The notes below the pieces were generated by a model that worked only from the letters and a program-made list of their open reading frames with translations, did not search any database and was not told the DNA's origin. Of a DNA stretch of 47,775 nucleotides, positions 22,240 to 30,745 are shown in pieces. Location: NCBI GenBank assembly GCA_964439015.1, contig CAYTMV010000012.1, positions 1-47,775 on the forward strand, given 5' to 3'. The DNA comes from Gemmobacter sp964439015. Lineage in GTDB: Bacteria > Pseudomonadota > Alphaproteobacteria > Rhodobacterales > Rhodobacteraceae. A program made the position numbers and the translations under genes. Numbering within the stretch: the first letter of the stretch is position 1; each line of letters starts with the position of its first letter.

Positions 22240-23571
22240 ATGGCGGTGCAGGTGCTGATGGGCGCGCGGTTGCGCGCGGCGCGGCTGAGGGCCGGCTTGC
22301 GGCAGGCGGATGTCGCCGATCGGGCGGGGATCTCTGCCTCATATCTCAATCTGATCGAGCATGACCGGCGCCGGGTGTCCGCGGCGGTCTTGCCGGCCCT
22401 GGCCGCAGCCCTGGGGCTTGAAGTCGAGGCCCTGGCCCCCGGCGCGGGCGGCACACTGGCCGACGAGTTGCGGGCTGCGGCGCAATCTCTGGGGCCGGGC
22501 ACGGCGGACCCCGCGCCCGAGCTGGAACGGGTCGAGGATTTCCTGCACCGCTTTCCCGGCTGGGCCGGGGCGCTGGCGGCGTTGCACCGACGGCAGGGCC
22601 AGCTGGAGCGGGCGGTGGCGTCCCTGTCGGACCGGATCGCCCATGACCCGCATCTGAGTGTCGTGCTGCATGAAATGATCAGCGTGGTGTCTGCCGTGCG
22701 CGCCACGGCGGGGATTCTGGCCGAGAGCGAGGCGCTGGACCCCGAGTGGCGGGCGCGCTTTCACGCCAATCTGCATCAGGACAGCGAGCGGCTGGCCCGT
22801 GGCGCCGAGGCGCTGGTGGCTTATCTCGACGGCTCGGGCCCGGCGACGGCGCAGGCGCTGGTCTCGCCGCAGGAAGAGCTGGACGCCTGGTTGGCCGAGG
22901 CCGGCTGGCACCTGCCCGAGTTGGAGCCGGGCGGGGCAGGGCTGGCGGCGCTGGTCGCGCGGGCCGAGGTGGCGCTGTCGGGCATGGCGGCGCGGGCGCT
23001 GGCGCGAACCTATCTGGAGCGGGCCGCCGCCGAGGCCCGCCTGCTGCCGGCCGCGCGGCTGTCCGCAGCCCTTGCCGCGGCCGCCGGTGATCCTGCGGTG
23101 GCGGCTGCGGCGCTGGGCGTTGATGTGATCGCGGTGATGCGGCGGATGGCCGTGCTGCCGGGATCGGTCGCGGGCCTTGTGACGTGCGACGCTTCGGGCA
23201 CGCTGACCTTCCGCAAGCCGGTGGCGGGTTTCTCGCCACCACGTCTGGGGGCGGCCTGCGCGTTGTGGCCGCTGTTTGCGGCGCTGGCGCGTCCGGGCGC
23301 CGCGGTCGAGGCCTGGGTCGAGACCACCGGTCGCGGGGGGGGGCGGTTTCTGGCCCGCGCGGCGGCGGCGGTGCGATTGCCGGGCGGCTTTGGCGGGCCC
23401 GAGCTGCGCGAGGCGGCGATGCTGATGGTCCCCGAGACGGCGCTGCCGCAGGGGGGTGTTGCGCCGATGCGGTCCGTCACCTGGCATCGCGTGGGCGCCG
23501 CCTGCCGCATCTGCCCCGAGCCCGCCTGTCCCGCCCGCAGCGAACCCTCGATCCTGTCCGAGGCAGGCTGA
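22240..23571 (+). CDS. XRE-family regulator resembling short-chain fatty acyl regulators
   Basis: 443 residues from ATG 22240 with GGAGG just upstream. An XRE helix-turn-helix spans about 8-60 (RLRAARLRAGLRQADVADRA, ISASYLNLIEHDRRRVS). Residues 120-200 read like a histidine-kinase dimerisation helix pair (HDPHLSVVLHEMISVVSAVR; His144 in LHEMIS), and the C-terminus ends in a DUF2083-like cysteine cluster (CRICPEPACPARSEPS). There is no HExxH, so it is not an IrrE-type peptidase. ScfR relatives sense acyl-CoA and control propionate or acetate metabolism. The downstream symporter-kinase operon may be related to that role. Confidence 0.75.
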   Translation: MAVQVLMGARLRAARLRAGLRQADVADRAGISASYLNLIEHDRRRVSAAVLPALAAALGLEVEALAPGAGGTLADELRAAAQSLGPGTADPAPELERVEDFLHRFPGWAGALAALHRRQGQLERAVASLSDRIAHDPHLSVVLHEMISVVSAVRATAGILAESEALDPEWRARFHANLHQDSERLARGAEALVAYLDGSGPATAQALVSPQEELDAWLAEAGWHLPELEPGGAGLAALVARAEVALSGMAARALARTYLERAAAEARLLPAARLSAALAAAAGDPAVAAAALGVDVIAVMRRMAVLPGSVAGLVTCDASGTLTFRKPVAGFSPPRLGAACALWPLFAALARPGAAVEAWVETTGRGGGRFLARAAAAVRLPGGFGGPELREAAMLMVPETALPQGGVAPMRSVTWHRVGAACRICPEPACPARSEPSILSEAG

Positions 23572-23580
23572 CCGCGCCTC

Positions 23581-23616
23581 TGCCGCTTTGACATGCGGCA
23601 AAAATGCTTTGATAGT
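23581..23616 (+). promoter_or_regulatory. Promoter of the response regulator/sensor kinase operon
   Basis: TTGACA (23588-23593), 17-base spacer, GATAGT (23611-23616): a near-consensus sigma-70 promoter. TGCCGC (23581-23586) and GCGGCA (23595-23600) form an inverted repeat over the -35 box, a candidate operator. The start codon of the first gene is at 23685, leaving a leader of about 60 bases. Confidence 0.65.
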
Positions 23617-23684
23617 CGCTCAAGGGAAGAGTCCCGCGGGCAAAGCCAAGGCGGCGGCGCGGGGACGGCAAGACGGGAGAGCCG

Positions 23685-24131
23685 ATGACACGGCAAGGCG
23701 AGGCAGAGGGCATGCCGGGCGGCCATCCGGTTGCTGCGCATGTTCTGGTGGTCGAGGATGAACCCTCGATCGCCGAGGCGGTGCGGTTCTTGCTGACCCG
23801 CGCAGGCCATCAGGTCACGGTGCTGGGCGACGGGGCGGCGGCGGTGGCGGCGCTGGCGGCGCGACCGGCCGATCTTCTGGTGCTGGACCTGATGCTGCCC
23901 GGTCTTTCCGGGCTTGAGATCTTGCGCGCCCTGCGCGCCCGCCCCGAAACGACGACCATGCCGGTGATGATGTTGACCGCCCGCGGTCAGGACCGCGACC
24001 GCGCCGCGGCCGAGCTTGCGGGCGCCGATCTGTTCATGGCCAAGCCGTTTTCAAATGCCGAGTTTCTGCAGGCGGCGCAGCGGCTGTTGGCGCGGGGGCC
24101 GGCCGCGGATCGCGGCGCGGTCGGGGCATGA
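23685..24131 (+). CDS. Single-domain response regulator (REC)
   Basis: 148 residues from ATG 23685 with GGGAGAG upstream. A complete receiver domain: Glu24/Asp25 in VVEDEPSI, phosphorylatable Asp68 in LVLDLMLPGLSG, Thr98 in MMLTARGQ and Lys120 in MAKPF. No output domain follows, only a short linker, so it must act through a partner protein. It is the first gene of the operon that ends with a symporter-type histidine kinase, its probable cognate kinase, and overlaps the next gene as ATGA. Confidence 0.9.
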   Translation: MTRQGEAEGMPGGHPVAAHVLVVEDEPSIAEAVRFLLTRAGHQVTVLGDGAAAVAALAARPADLLVLDLMLPGLSGLEILRALRARPETTTMPVMMLTARGQDRDRAAAELAGADLFMAKPFSNAEFLQAAQRLLARGPAADRGAVGA

Positions 24132-24457
24132 GCCCGAAACGGGCGCCGCTGTTTCTGGCCCGGCGGGCCTATCGCCGCCGCCGCCTGCGCGATGGCGCGA
24201 GGCTGTTGCCGTTTCTGGGCTTGTTTCTGTTCATGCTGCCGCTGCTCTGGGCGCCGGCCCCGATCCAGCCCGGCCACCTGGCCGAGGTGCGCAACACCGC
24301 CTGGGACGGGCTGTGGCTGGTAAGTTGCTGGGCGGGGTTGGTGGTCATGGCTGCGATCCTGTCGCCGCTTCTGGGCCGCGAGGAGGACGACCTGTCCGAC
24401 CATCCTGACGACGGGCCGGGCAGTGCCGCGCCGCGCGCAAGGGACACGTCACCGTGA
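24128..24457 (+). CDS. Small two-pass membrane protein
   Basis: 109 residues from ATG 24128. A basic N-terminus (SPKRAPLFLARRAYRRRRLR) precedes two hydrophobic helices (LLPFLGLFLFMLPLLWAP and LWLVSCWAGLVVMAAILSPL) and an acidic, disordered tail. It overlaps the genes on both sides (ATGA and GTGA). Genes of this size precede symporter-type kinases in other Rhodobacteraceae as far as I recall. It may assist assembly or sensing by the kinase; the family is not recognised. Confidence 0.7.
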   Translation: MSPKRAPLFLARRAYRRRRLRDGARLLPFLGLFLFMLPLLWAPAPIQPGHLAEVRNTAWDGLWLVSCWAGLVVMAAILSPLLGREEDDLSDHPDDGPGSAAPRARDTSP

Positions 24458-27141
24458 CCTTCAACCTGCTGGTTCTGGCCTGTCTGGCCTATGTGGTTTT
24501 CCTGTTCCTGGTGGCCTTTCGCGGCGAGCGGCTGGCCGCGCAGGGCCGCGCGCGGTGGCTGCGCTCGCCGCTCGTCTATACGCTGTCGCTCTCGATCTAT
24601 TGCACCGCCTGGACGTTTTACGGCGCGGTCGGCTTTGCGGCGCGGTCGGGGCTGGAGTTCATGACCATCTATCTGGGACCGACGCTGGTATTCGTCGGCT
24701 GGTGGTGGGTGCTGCGCAAGCTGGTCAGGATCGGCCGCGAGCAGCGCGTGACCTCGATCGCCGACCTGATTTCGTCGCGCTATGGCAAATCCAGCCTGCT
24801 GGGGGTGGTGGTGACGCTGCTCTGCGTCTTTGCCTCGACCCCCTATATCGCGCTGCAACTGCAATCGGTGACGCTGAGTTTCGGGGTGTTTGCCGCAACC
24901 GGCGATCCCTCCTGGACACCGCCCGACCGTACGTCGACCGCGCTTTGGGTGGCGGCAGGGCTGGCGCTGTTCACCATTCTCTTCGGCACCCGCAACCTCG
25001 ATGCCGACGAACAGCATACCGGCATTGTCACGGCCATCGCCGTCGAGGCGGTGGTCAAGCTGGTGGCGCTGCTGGCGGTCGGGGTTTTCGTCGTCTGGTT
25101 TCTGGCCGACGGGCCGGCAGACATCCGTGCCCGGATCGAAGCCTCGCAGGGCGCGCATTGGAACCTCAACCCCAGCCGCTGGGTGGGCCTGACGGCGCTG
25201 TCGGCCACGGCGGTTCTGTGTCTGCCGCGGATGTTTCAGGTGCTGGTGGTCGAGAATGTCGACGAGCGGCATCTGGCCACCGCCAGCTGGGCCTTTCCGC
25301 TGTATCTGCTGGGAATGACGCTGTTCGTGATGCCGATCGCGGTTGTGGGCATGGGCGTCTTGCCGCGTGGCGCCAATCCCGACCTGTTCGTGCTGACCCT
25401 GCCGCTCAGCCAGGGGCAGGGGGGGCTGGCGATGCTGGCCTTTCTGGGCGGATTTTCCTCGGCCACGTCGATGGTGATCGTGGCCTCGATCGCGCTGGCA
25501 ACGATGGTCTCCAACCACATCGTCATGCCCTTGTGGCTGCGTCTGCGTCCGCACGGCGAAGATGCGACCGACCTGCGCAGGCTGGTGCTGCTGGCGCGGC
25601 GGATGTCGATCGGGGCGATCCTGACGCTGGGCTATTTCTATTACACCCTGACCGGCGGCTCGGCGGCGCTGGCCTCGATCGGGCTGATCTCCTTTGCCGG
25701 GGTGGCGCAATTGCTGCCGGCGATGCTGGGGGCGCTGTTCTGGCGCGGGGCCAGCCGGATGGGGGCGCTGCTGGGGATCGGCATTGGCGCGGCGGTCTGG
25801 TCCTATACGCTGTTTCTGCCCTCCTTCGGGCCGGATGCGGTGTTGCCTGCGCAGGTCTTTGCCGAGGGGCCCTGGGGCATCGGCTGGCTGCGGCCGCACG
25901 CGCTGTTCGGCATCGAGGGGATGGACCCGCTGCTGCACGCAGCCCTGTGGTCGCTGGCGCTGAACGTCACGGTCTTCTGTCTGGCCTCGATCCTGACCTT
26001 TCCCGGCCCCGAGGAACGGATGCAGGGTGCGGCATTCGTCAATGTGTTCGAGCGCGACCGCGCCGATCTGGGCGGCTGGAGCCGGGGTCAGGCCGACCCC
26101 GAGGCGCTCTTGGTGATGGCCAACCGCATCCTGGGCGAGGAGGAGGCGCTGGTCTATTTCGAGCAGGTGGCGCGGGCGCAGGGCAAGGCCGGCTATCTGC
26201 CCGACCCCACGCCGGAGTTTCTGCTGGCGCTGGAGCGGCGGCTGGCAGGATCGGTGGGGGCGGCCACGGCGCATGCGATGATCTCGGAACTGGCGGGGCG
26301 CACGCGCGTCACGGTCGAGGACCTGATGGCGGTGGCCTCCGAATCGGCGCAGATCATGGAATATTCGGCCCGGCTGGAAAGCCAGCGCGAAGAGCTGACC
26401 CGCACCGCCCGCCAGTTGCGCGAAGCCAATGAAAAGCTGACCCAGATTTCGGCCCAGAAAGATGGGTTCCTCAGCCAGATCAGCCACGAGCTGCGCACAC
26501 CCATGACCTCGATCCGGGCATTTTCCGAAATCCTGATGGAGGGCGATCTGCCGCCCGACCAGGCTGCCCATTATGCCGGCATCATCCATGACGAGGCGAT
26601 CCGCCTGACGCGGTTGCTCGATGACCTTCTGGACCTGTCGGTGCTTGAGGCGGGGACGGTGCAGCTCAATCTCGGGCTGGCCAATCTGTCGCAATTGATC
26701 GACCGGGCGCTGGCTGCGGCTTCGGCCACGCGGCCCGAGCGGGTGTTCGTGGTCCATCGTGATCCGATGGCCGAACAGATCCATCTGCGCACCGACCCTG
26801 ACCGGCTGACCCAGGTGCTGATCAACGTGATTTCCAACGCCCGCAAGTATTGCAGTGCCGAAGCCCCGGAATTGCGGATCACCGTGCGGCGCAAGGGGGG
26901 GCGTGTGCTGGTGGATTTCATCGACAATGGCGCGGGCATTCCCAAGGACAAGCAGGCGCTGATCTTCGAGAAGTTCGCGCGCCTCACCGACCAGACCCGC
27001 GCGGGGGGGGCCGGCCTCGGGTTGGCGATCTGCCGCGAGATCATGGTCAATCTGGGCGGCACCGTCGCCTATCTGCCGGGCCAGCGCGGCGCGGCCTTCC
27101 GGGTGACGCTGCCCCTGCGGCTGGAGCGGGGCGCGGCGTGA
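24454..27141 (+). CDS. Sodium:solute symporter-type sensor histidine kinase (CrbS/CbrA-like)
   Basis: 895 residues from GTG 24454. Residues 1-520 form about 13 membrane helices with the sodium:solute symporter fold (YCTAWTFYGAVGFAARSGLE, GTRNLDADEQHTGIVTAIAV). A coiled linker leads to HisKA with QISHELRTPMTSIRAFSEIL (His678), then the ATPase domain: NVISNARKYCS, FIDNGAGIPKDKQAL and GGAGLGLAICREI. CbrA and CrbS couple solute transport to signalling in carbon/nitrogen or acetate metabolism. The partner is presumably the REC protein at the operon start; the solute is unknown. It overlaps the next frame as GTGA. Confidence 0.92.
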   Translation: MTFNLLVLACLAYVVFLFLVAFRGERLAAQGRARWLRSPLVYTLSLSIYCTAWTFYGAVGFAARSGLEFMTIYLGPTLVFVGWWWVLRKLVRIGREQRVTSIADLISSRYGKSSLLGVVVTLLCVFASTPYIALQLQSVTLSFGVFAATGDPSWTPPDRTSTALWVAAGLALFTILFGTRNLDADEQHTGIVTAIAVEAVVKLVALLAVGVFVVWFLADGPADIRARIEASQGAHWNLNPSRWVGLTALSATAVLCLPRMFQVLVVENVDERHLATASWAFPLYLLGMTLFVMPIAVVGMGVLPRGANPDLFVLTLPLSQGQGGLAMLAFLGGFSSATSMVIVASIALATMVSNHIVMPLWLRLRPHGEDATDLRRLVLLARRMSIGAILTLGYFYYTLTGGSAALASIGLISFAGVAQLLPAMLGALFWRGASRMGALLGIGIGAAVWSYTLFLPSFGPDAVLPAQVFAEGPWGIGWLRPHALFGIEGMDPLLHAALWSLALNVTVFCLASILTFPGPEERMQGAAFVNVFERDRADLGGWSRGQADPEALLVMANRILGEEEALVYFEQVARAQGKAGYLPDPTPEFLLALERRLAGSVGAATAHAMISELAGRTRVTVEDLMAVASESAQIMEYSARLESQREELTRTARQLREANEKLTQISAQKDGFLSQISHELRTPMTSIRAFSEILMEGDLPPDQAAHYAGIIHDEAIRLTRLLDDLLDLSVLEAGTVQLNLGLANLSQLIDRALAAASATRPERVFVVHRDPMAEQIHLRTDPDRLTQVLINVISNARKYCSAEAPELRITVRRKGGRVLVDFIDNGAGIPKDKQALIFEKFARLTDQTRAGGAGLGLAICREIMVNLGGTVAYLPGQRGAAFRVTLPLRLERGAA

Positions 27142-27239
27142 AAGACGGCGCGCCTTCACGCTTTGGCAAGGATCTTCTGCAAGGGTGCAATCAGGACATT
27201 CGGGGCGACGACGGGATGCGGGCGTGGATCGCGGCGTGA
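27138..27239 (+). CDS. Possible 33-residue coupling ORF
   Basis: GTG 27138 overlaps the kinase stop (GTGA), and the stop at 27237-27239 overlaps the GTG of the following gene in the same way. The peptide begins VKDGAPSRFGKDLLQGCNQD and is hydrophilic. It spans the only gap in this tightly overlapping operon, so it may be a small protein or a frame that carries ribosomes onward. Confidence 0.3.
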   Translation: MKDGAPSRFGKDLLQGCNQDIRGDDGMRAWIAA

Positions 27240-28246
27240 TCAGACGAAAATTGGCGGGCGGCGGGGGCAACCCGGCGGCGGTTCTGGGCACCGGGGCCGA
27301 AAAGCACTGGCCGCTGGCGCTGGCACGGGCGGCGCGCGACATGTTCGGTCTGGCGCTGGACCTTGAGGAGGTGCGGGGCCGCCGCATCTCGCTGGCCGAA
27401 CTGCTGGAAGTGGCGCCGGACCGGGCGATGATCTGCCTGCTGGAGGGGCCGAAGGGCGGTCTTGGCGTGTTGATGCTGGCGCCCGAGGTTCTGGCCGGCT
27501 TGATCGAGGCGCAGACGCTGGGTCGTGTCTCGGATCAGCCGGTCACACCGCGCAAGCCCACCCGCACCGATGCGGCGATGGTGGCAGAGTTTCTCGATTC
27601 GACCATGGCCGGCCTGGAAGAGGCGCTGTTGACCGATGAAGACCTGACCTGGACCGACGGGTTCCGCTATGCCGGCTGGCTGGACGAGTTGCGGCCCCTG
27701 GGCCTGATGCTGGAGGATGCGCCGTTCAAGACCCTCACCGGCAGGATGCAGCTGGGCGGTGGGCAGAAAAGCGGCGTTGCGGTGCTGGCCTTGCCGGCCG
27801 AGGGCCATGGCCGTCGCCCGCATCGGGTGCAGCAGTTGACCGCCGTGCGCGAACCGGCGGCCGACATGGTGTTCAAGGCCGCCATCGCCGAGCAGATCAT
27901 GGCCGCCGATGCGGTGCTGCACGCGGTGCTGTCCAGGGTGACGCTGCCCCTGGCCGAGGTGATGGGGCTGAAAGCCGGCGATGTGCTGCCACTGCCCAAC
28001 GCCGCCATCGACCGGCTGGAGGTGCAGGGTCTGGACGGGCGGCGGGTCGCTACCGCCAAACTGGGCCAGCAGCGCGGGATGCGGGCGATCCGGTTGCAGG
28101 TCGGGGCGGGCGGCGGCGGGATCGATGCGGCGGCCACGGTCGCCATTGGCGCGACCGTGACGCAGAATCCGGCGGTGTCGGGTCATGCCAACCAACCGCC
28201 CGCAGTGGCGGGCGACAGTTCAGGCCTTGCCCGCACCGGAACCTGA
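27236..28246 (+). CDS. FliM/FliN-family motor switch-like protein
   Basis: 336 residues from GTG 27236 (VIRRKLAGGGGNPAAV); GTG 27224 is an alternative. The C-terminal SpoA/FliMN domain lies at about 225-295: LSRVTLPLAEVMGLKAGDVL, PLPNAAIDRLEVQG and RVATAKLGQQRGMRAIRLQV. The middle part (VAPDRAMICLLEGPKGGLGV and DSTMAGLEEALLTDEDLTWT) resembles the CheC/CheX-like domain of FliM. The tail after 300 is low-complexity. The role may be motor switching or binding of a phosphorylated receiver, which would fit the REC protein encoded in the same operon. The N-terminal CheY-binding peptide of true FliM is not evident. Confidence 0.75.
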   Translation: MIRRKLAGGGGNPAAVLGTGAEKHWPLALARAARDMFGLALDLEEVRGRRISLAELLEVAPDRAMICLLEGPKGGLGVLMLAPEVLAGLIEAQTLGRVSDQPVTPRKPTRTDAAMVAEFLDSTMAGLEEALLTDEDLTWTDGFRYAGWLDELRPLGLMLEDAPFKTLTGRMQLGGGQKSGVAVLALPAEGHGRRPHRVQQLTAVREPAADMVFKAAIAEQIMAADAVLHAVLSRVTLPLAEVMGLKAGDVLPLPNAAIDRLEVQGLDGRRVATAKLGQQRGMRAIRLQVGAGGGGIDAAATVAIGATVTQNPAVSGHANQPPAVAGDSSGLARTGT

Positions 28247-28319
28247 CGGCGCGGCGCGTTGACGGCGCTGCGCCGTGACGGCGAGGTGGTGCGAAGGTGC
28301 GGCGGCGCGAAGGCCCAGC

Positions 28320-28757
28320 TCAGGCCTCGGCAGCGGCCAGCGCGGCGATCTGGTCAGCCCAGCCGCTGAGGTCATAGCCAAAGCGGGCGGGAATGGCGAT
28401 CAGCTCCTCGACCGGGCGGGTGCCGGCCTGGCTGAGGGCCCAGACGATCGAACTGCGGTTGCCTGAGGCGCACCAGGCAAAGACCGGGCCAGCAGATGCC
28501 GCCAGCGCCGCAGCCTGTGCCCGCACATTGTCCAGCGTGATCGCCCCACCGATCACCGGATTGGCGATGAAGGTCAGACCCAGCGCCTCGGCCGCGCTGC
28601 GCATGACCTCGGTGTGCAACTCGGCCGGGATCTCGGCATCGGGCCGGTTGTCGATCACGGTGACATAGCCGGCGGCTTTCACCGCAGCCAGATCTTCGGG
28701 CGTGATCTGCGGCGAAACCGCATAATCGGGCGTCAGGGCGCGGATTTCCATCGGCAT
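28320..28757 (-). CDS. DUF442/TIGR01244-type sulfur transferase or phosphatase-like protein
   Basis: 145 residues from ATG 28757, with GAGGAG five bases upstream. It starts MPMEIRALTPDYAVSPQITP and contains VIDNRPDAEIPAELHTEVMR and the active-site loop WCASGNRSSIVW (Cys in CxSGNRS). This family resembles a dual-specificity phosphatase/rhodanese active site and is often fused to or next to Blh-type persulfide dioxygenases. It is the last gene of the leftward sulfide operon and probably processes persulfide or thiosulfate sulfur. Confidence 0.85.
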   Translation of the reverse strand: MPMEIRALTPDYAVSPQITPEDLAAVKAAGYVTVIDNRPDAEIPAELHTEVMRSAAEALGLTFIANPVIGGAITLDNVRAQAAALAASAGPVFAWCASGNRSSIVWALSQAGTRPVEELIAIPARFGYDLSGWADQIAALAAAEA

Positions 28758-28766
28758 GGGGGCTCC

Positions 28767-29228
28767 TCAGGCAGGACGGTTGGCTCTTTGCATAAGGCTC
28801 CGCAGCGCGGGTGTCACGACCATACCGGCGACCATCGCCAGGAAAAACAGCGCCCCGCCCCAGCCGCCGATGGCAAACGAGGCCAGCGCCGGGCCGGGGC
28901 ACAGGCCCGCCAGCCCCCAGCCCGCGCCGAACATCAGCGAGCCGATGATGAACGGCCGGTCGAAAACCGGCGCCGAGCGGGCCGGGATCGGGTCACCGAA
29001 GATCGACGTCTTCCGTCGCTCGGCCACGCGCCAGACAAAGATCATCGGCAGCACCGCGCCCCCCAGCACGAAGGCCAGGGTCGGATCCCAATCACCGAAA
29101 AAGTCCAGCCAGCCCTGCACCTTGCGGGTGTCGATCATGCCCGAGACCAACAGCCCGCAGCCAAAGATCGCGCCGGCCACAAAGCCCACCACCTCATGCC
29201 GCGTGGGCATCCCTGTCATGCGTGCCAT
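28767..29228 (-). CDS. YeeE/YedE-type sulfur permease, second half (DUF6691)
   Basis: 153 residues. Several hydrophobic helices: VGFVAGAIFGCGLLVSGMID, PTLAFVLGGAVLPMIFVWRV, RPFIIGSLMFGAGWGLAGLC and IGGWGGALFFLAMVAGMVVT. The conserved GLCPGPAL motif is part of the thiosulfate/sulfur-compound channel in the TsuA/YeeE fold. Together with the adjacent half it should form one sulfur-compound permease. The start overlaps the preceding stop (TGATG), supporting joint expression. Confidence 0.88.
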   Translation of the reverse strand: MARMTGMPTRHEVVGFVAGAIFGCGLLVSGMIDTRKVQGWLDFFGDWDPTLAFVLGGAVLPMIFVWRVAERRKTSIFGDPIPARSAPVFDRPFIIGSLMFGAGWGLAGLCPGPALASFAIGGWGGALFFLAMVAGMVVTPALRSLMQRANRPA

Positions 29229-29656
29229 CAGATCAGCCCCCAGACATGGCGGAACAGGAACACCGTCACCGCCCCGGCGAACAGATAGAGGACGGTCGAG
29301 GCGATGCCCCGCGGCGCCAGTCGCGAGATGCCGCAGACCCCATGCCCCGAGGTGCAGCCATTGGCCAGGCGCGTGCCGATCCCCACCAGCAGGCCCGCGG
29401 CAAGGATCACCACCGGGTTGGTGGTGATCTGCGTATCCACCCGATCATACAGCGGCACCAGCAAGGGCGGCACTGCCAGCGCGCCAAACAGGAAGGCCAG
29501 CCGTTCGACCATCGAATCGCGGCCCGTGCCATCGACCAGACCGCCCAGGATGCCCGAGGCGCCCATGATCCGGCCGTTGAACAGCAGATAGATCGCGGCG
29601 GCGCAGCCGATCATCAGGCCGCCGACAATGCCCCAGATCCAATCCATTGGAATCAT
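29228..29656 (-). CDS. YeeE/YedE-type sulfur permease, first half
   Basis: 142 residues with four to five membrane helices. It carries the signature NGCTSGHGVCGISRLAPRGI of the YeeE/YedE family, in which the cysteines contact sulfur compounds during transport. N-terminal helix WIWGIVGGLMIGCAAAIYLL. It precedes the second half and follows the persulfide dioxygenase gene by 44 bases. The pair transports thiosulfate or another reduced sulfur compound across the inner membrane. Confidence 0.9.
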   Translation of the reverse strand: MIPMDWIWGIVGGLMIGCAAAIYLLFNGRIMGASGILGGLVDGTGRDSMVERLAFLFGALAVPPLLVPLYDRVDTQITTNPVVILAAGLLVGIGTRLANGCTSGHGVCGISRLAPRGIASTVLYLFAGAVTVFLFRHVWGLI

Positions 29657-29700
29657 TTCGATTTCCGTTCAATGTTGTTTGCCGTTGCTAACGCAACCGC

Positions 29701-30564
29701 TTACAGCTTGTTCAGCGGCACCTTCAGGTAAGAGGTGCCATCCTCTTCCGGCGGCGGCATCTGGCCCGCGCGCATGTTGATCTGCAGCGACGGGATGATC
29801 AGCCGCGGCATCGCCAGAGTGGAGTCGCGCTTTTCGCGCATGCTGACAAACTCTTCGCGCGGGCGGCCGGCGCCAACATGGATGTTCAGCGCCTTCTGGG
29901 CGCCAACCGTGGTTTCCCAGGCATATTCGTCGCGACCGGGCGCCTTGTAGTCATGGCCCACGAAGATCCGCGTCTCGTCCGGCAAGGCCAGGATCTTCTG
30001 CACCGAGTCATACAGCGTATCGGCCGAGCCTCCGGGGAAATCGCAGCGCGCCGTGCCGAAATCGGGCATGAACAGCGTGTCGCCGACAAAGGCCGCGTCG
30101 CCGATCACATAAGTCAGGCAGGCGGGCGTATGGCCGGGCGTATGCAGCACTTCGCCGCGCAGCTGGCCGATCATGAACTGATCGCCCTCATGGAACAGCT
30201 GGTCGAACTGGCTGCCATCGCGCTGAAACTCGGTGCCTTCATTGAAGATCTTGCCGAAGGTGTTCTGCACCACGGTGATCCGCTCACCGATGCCGATCTT
30301 TCCGCCCAGTTGTTTCTGGATATAGGGGGCGGCAGACAGGTGATCGGCATGGACATGGGTTTCCAGCACCCATTCCAGCCGCAGCCCGCGGTCCTTGATG
30401 AAGGCGATCACCGCATCGGCGGACCGGGTATCGGTGCGGCCTGACGCGTAGTCGAAATCCAGAACCGAGTCGATCACCGCGCAGGCCGAGCCCTCGGGCT
30501 CTTGCACGACGTAAGTGATGGTATTGGTGGCCTCGTCGAAAAAGGCGTGGACGGCGGGCGTCAT
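29701..30564 (-). CDS. Persulfide dioxygenase (ETHE1/Blh-type MBL-fold protein)
   Basis: 287 residues from ATG 30564. MBL-fold motif ETHVHADHLSAAPYI, second ligand group HTPGHTPACLTYVIG, PDFGTARCDFPGGSADTLYD (the ETHE1-type block with a conserved cysteine) and FVGHDYKAPGRDEYAWETTV with the last histidine. The iron-dependent enzyme oxidises glutathione persulfide to sulfite in the cytosol. It is the first gene of the leftward operon whose other members are sulfur transporters and a sulfur transferase-like protein, and a likely SqrR/BigR site lies upstream. Confidence 0.92.
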   Translation of the reverse strand: MTPAVHAFFDEATNTITYVVQEPEGSACAVIDSVLDFDYASGRTDTRSADAVIAFIKDRGLRLEWVLETHVHADHLSAAPYIQKQLGGKIGIGERITVVQNTFGKIFNEGTEFQRDGSQFDQLFHEGDQFMIGQLRGEVLHTPGHTPACLTYVIGDAAFVGDTLFMPDFGTARCDFPGGSADTLYDSVQKILALPDETRIFVGHDYKAPGRDEYAWETTVGAQKALNIHVGAGRPREEFVSMREKRDSTLAMPRLIIPSLQINMRAGQMPPPEEDGTSYLKVPLNKL

Positions 30565-30626
30565 CGGCAACCTCTGGCTTGGGAAGGGCTCAAGATGTGC
30601 CACAGGATATAGGCTTGGCTCGTCGC

Positions 30627-30642
30627 ATTGCAAGTTTTGAAT
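30627..30642 (-). promoter_or_regulatory. Candidate SqrR/BigR operator of the persulfide dioxygenase operon
   Basis: ATTG-N8-GAAT (ATTG at 30627-30630, GAAT at 30639-30642) differs by one base from ATTC-N8-GAAT, which I recall as the site of the persulfide-sensing repressor SqrR/BigR. It lies about 65-80 bases upstream of the ATG at 30564, where a promoter is expected. No SqrR gene is present in the window. Confidence 0.45.
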
Positions 30643-30745
30643 ATATGGCAGATCGCTTCAGCCTTTGCCCGTCGGGGTTGACATGGGTCAAGGGCAGTTG
30701 CGACCCTGTGGGCTAGGCAGGAAATGTAACAGGACGGAGAAGAGC

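Noticed and set aside
24169..27387. A very long open frame on the minus strand (over 1000 codons) opposite the symporter-type kinase
   Set aside because: It lies antisense to a clearly conserved kinase and its translation is low-complexity Arg/Gln/His-rich sequence, a by-product of GC-rich third codon positions.
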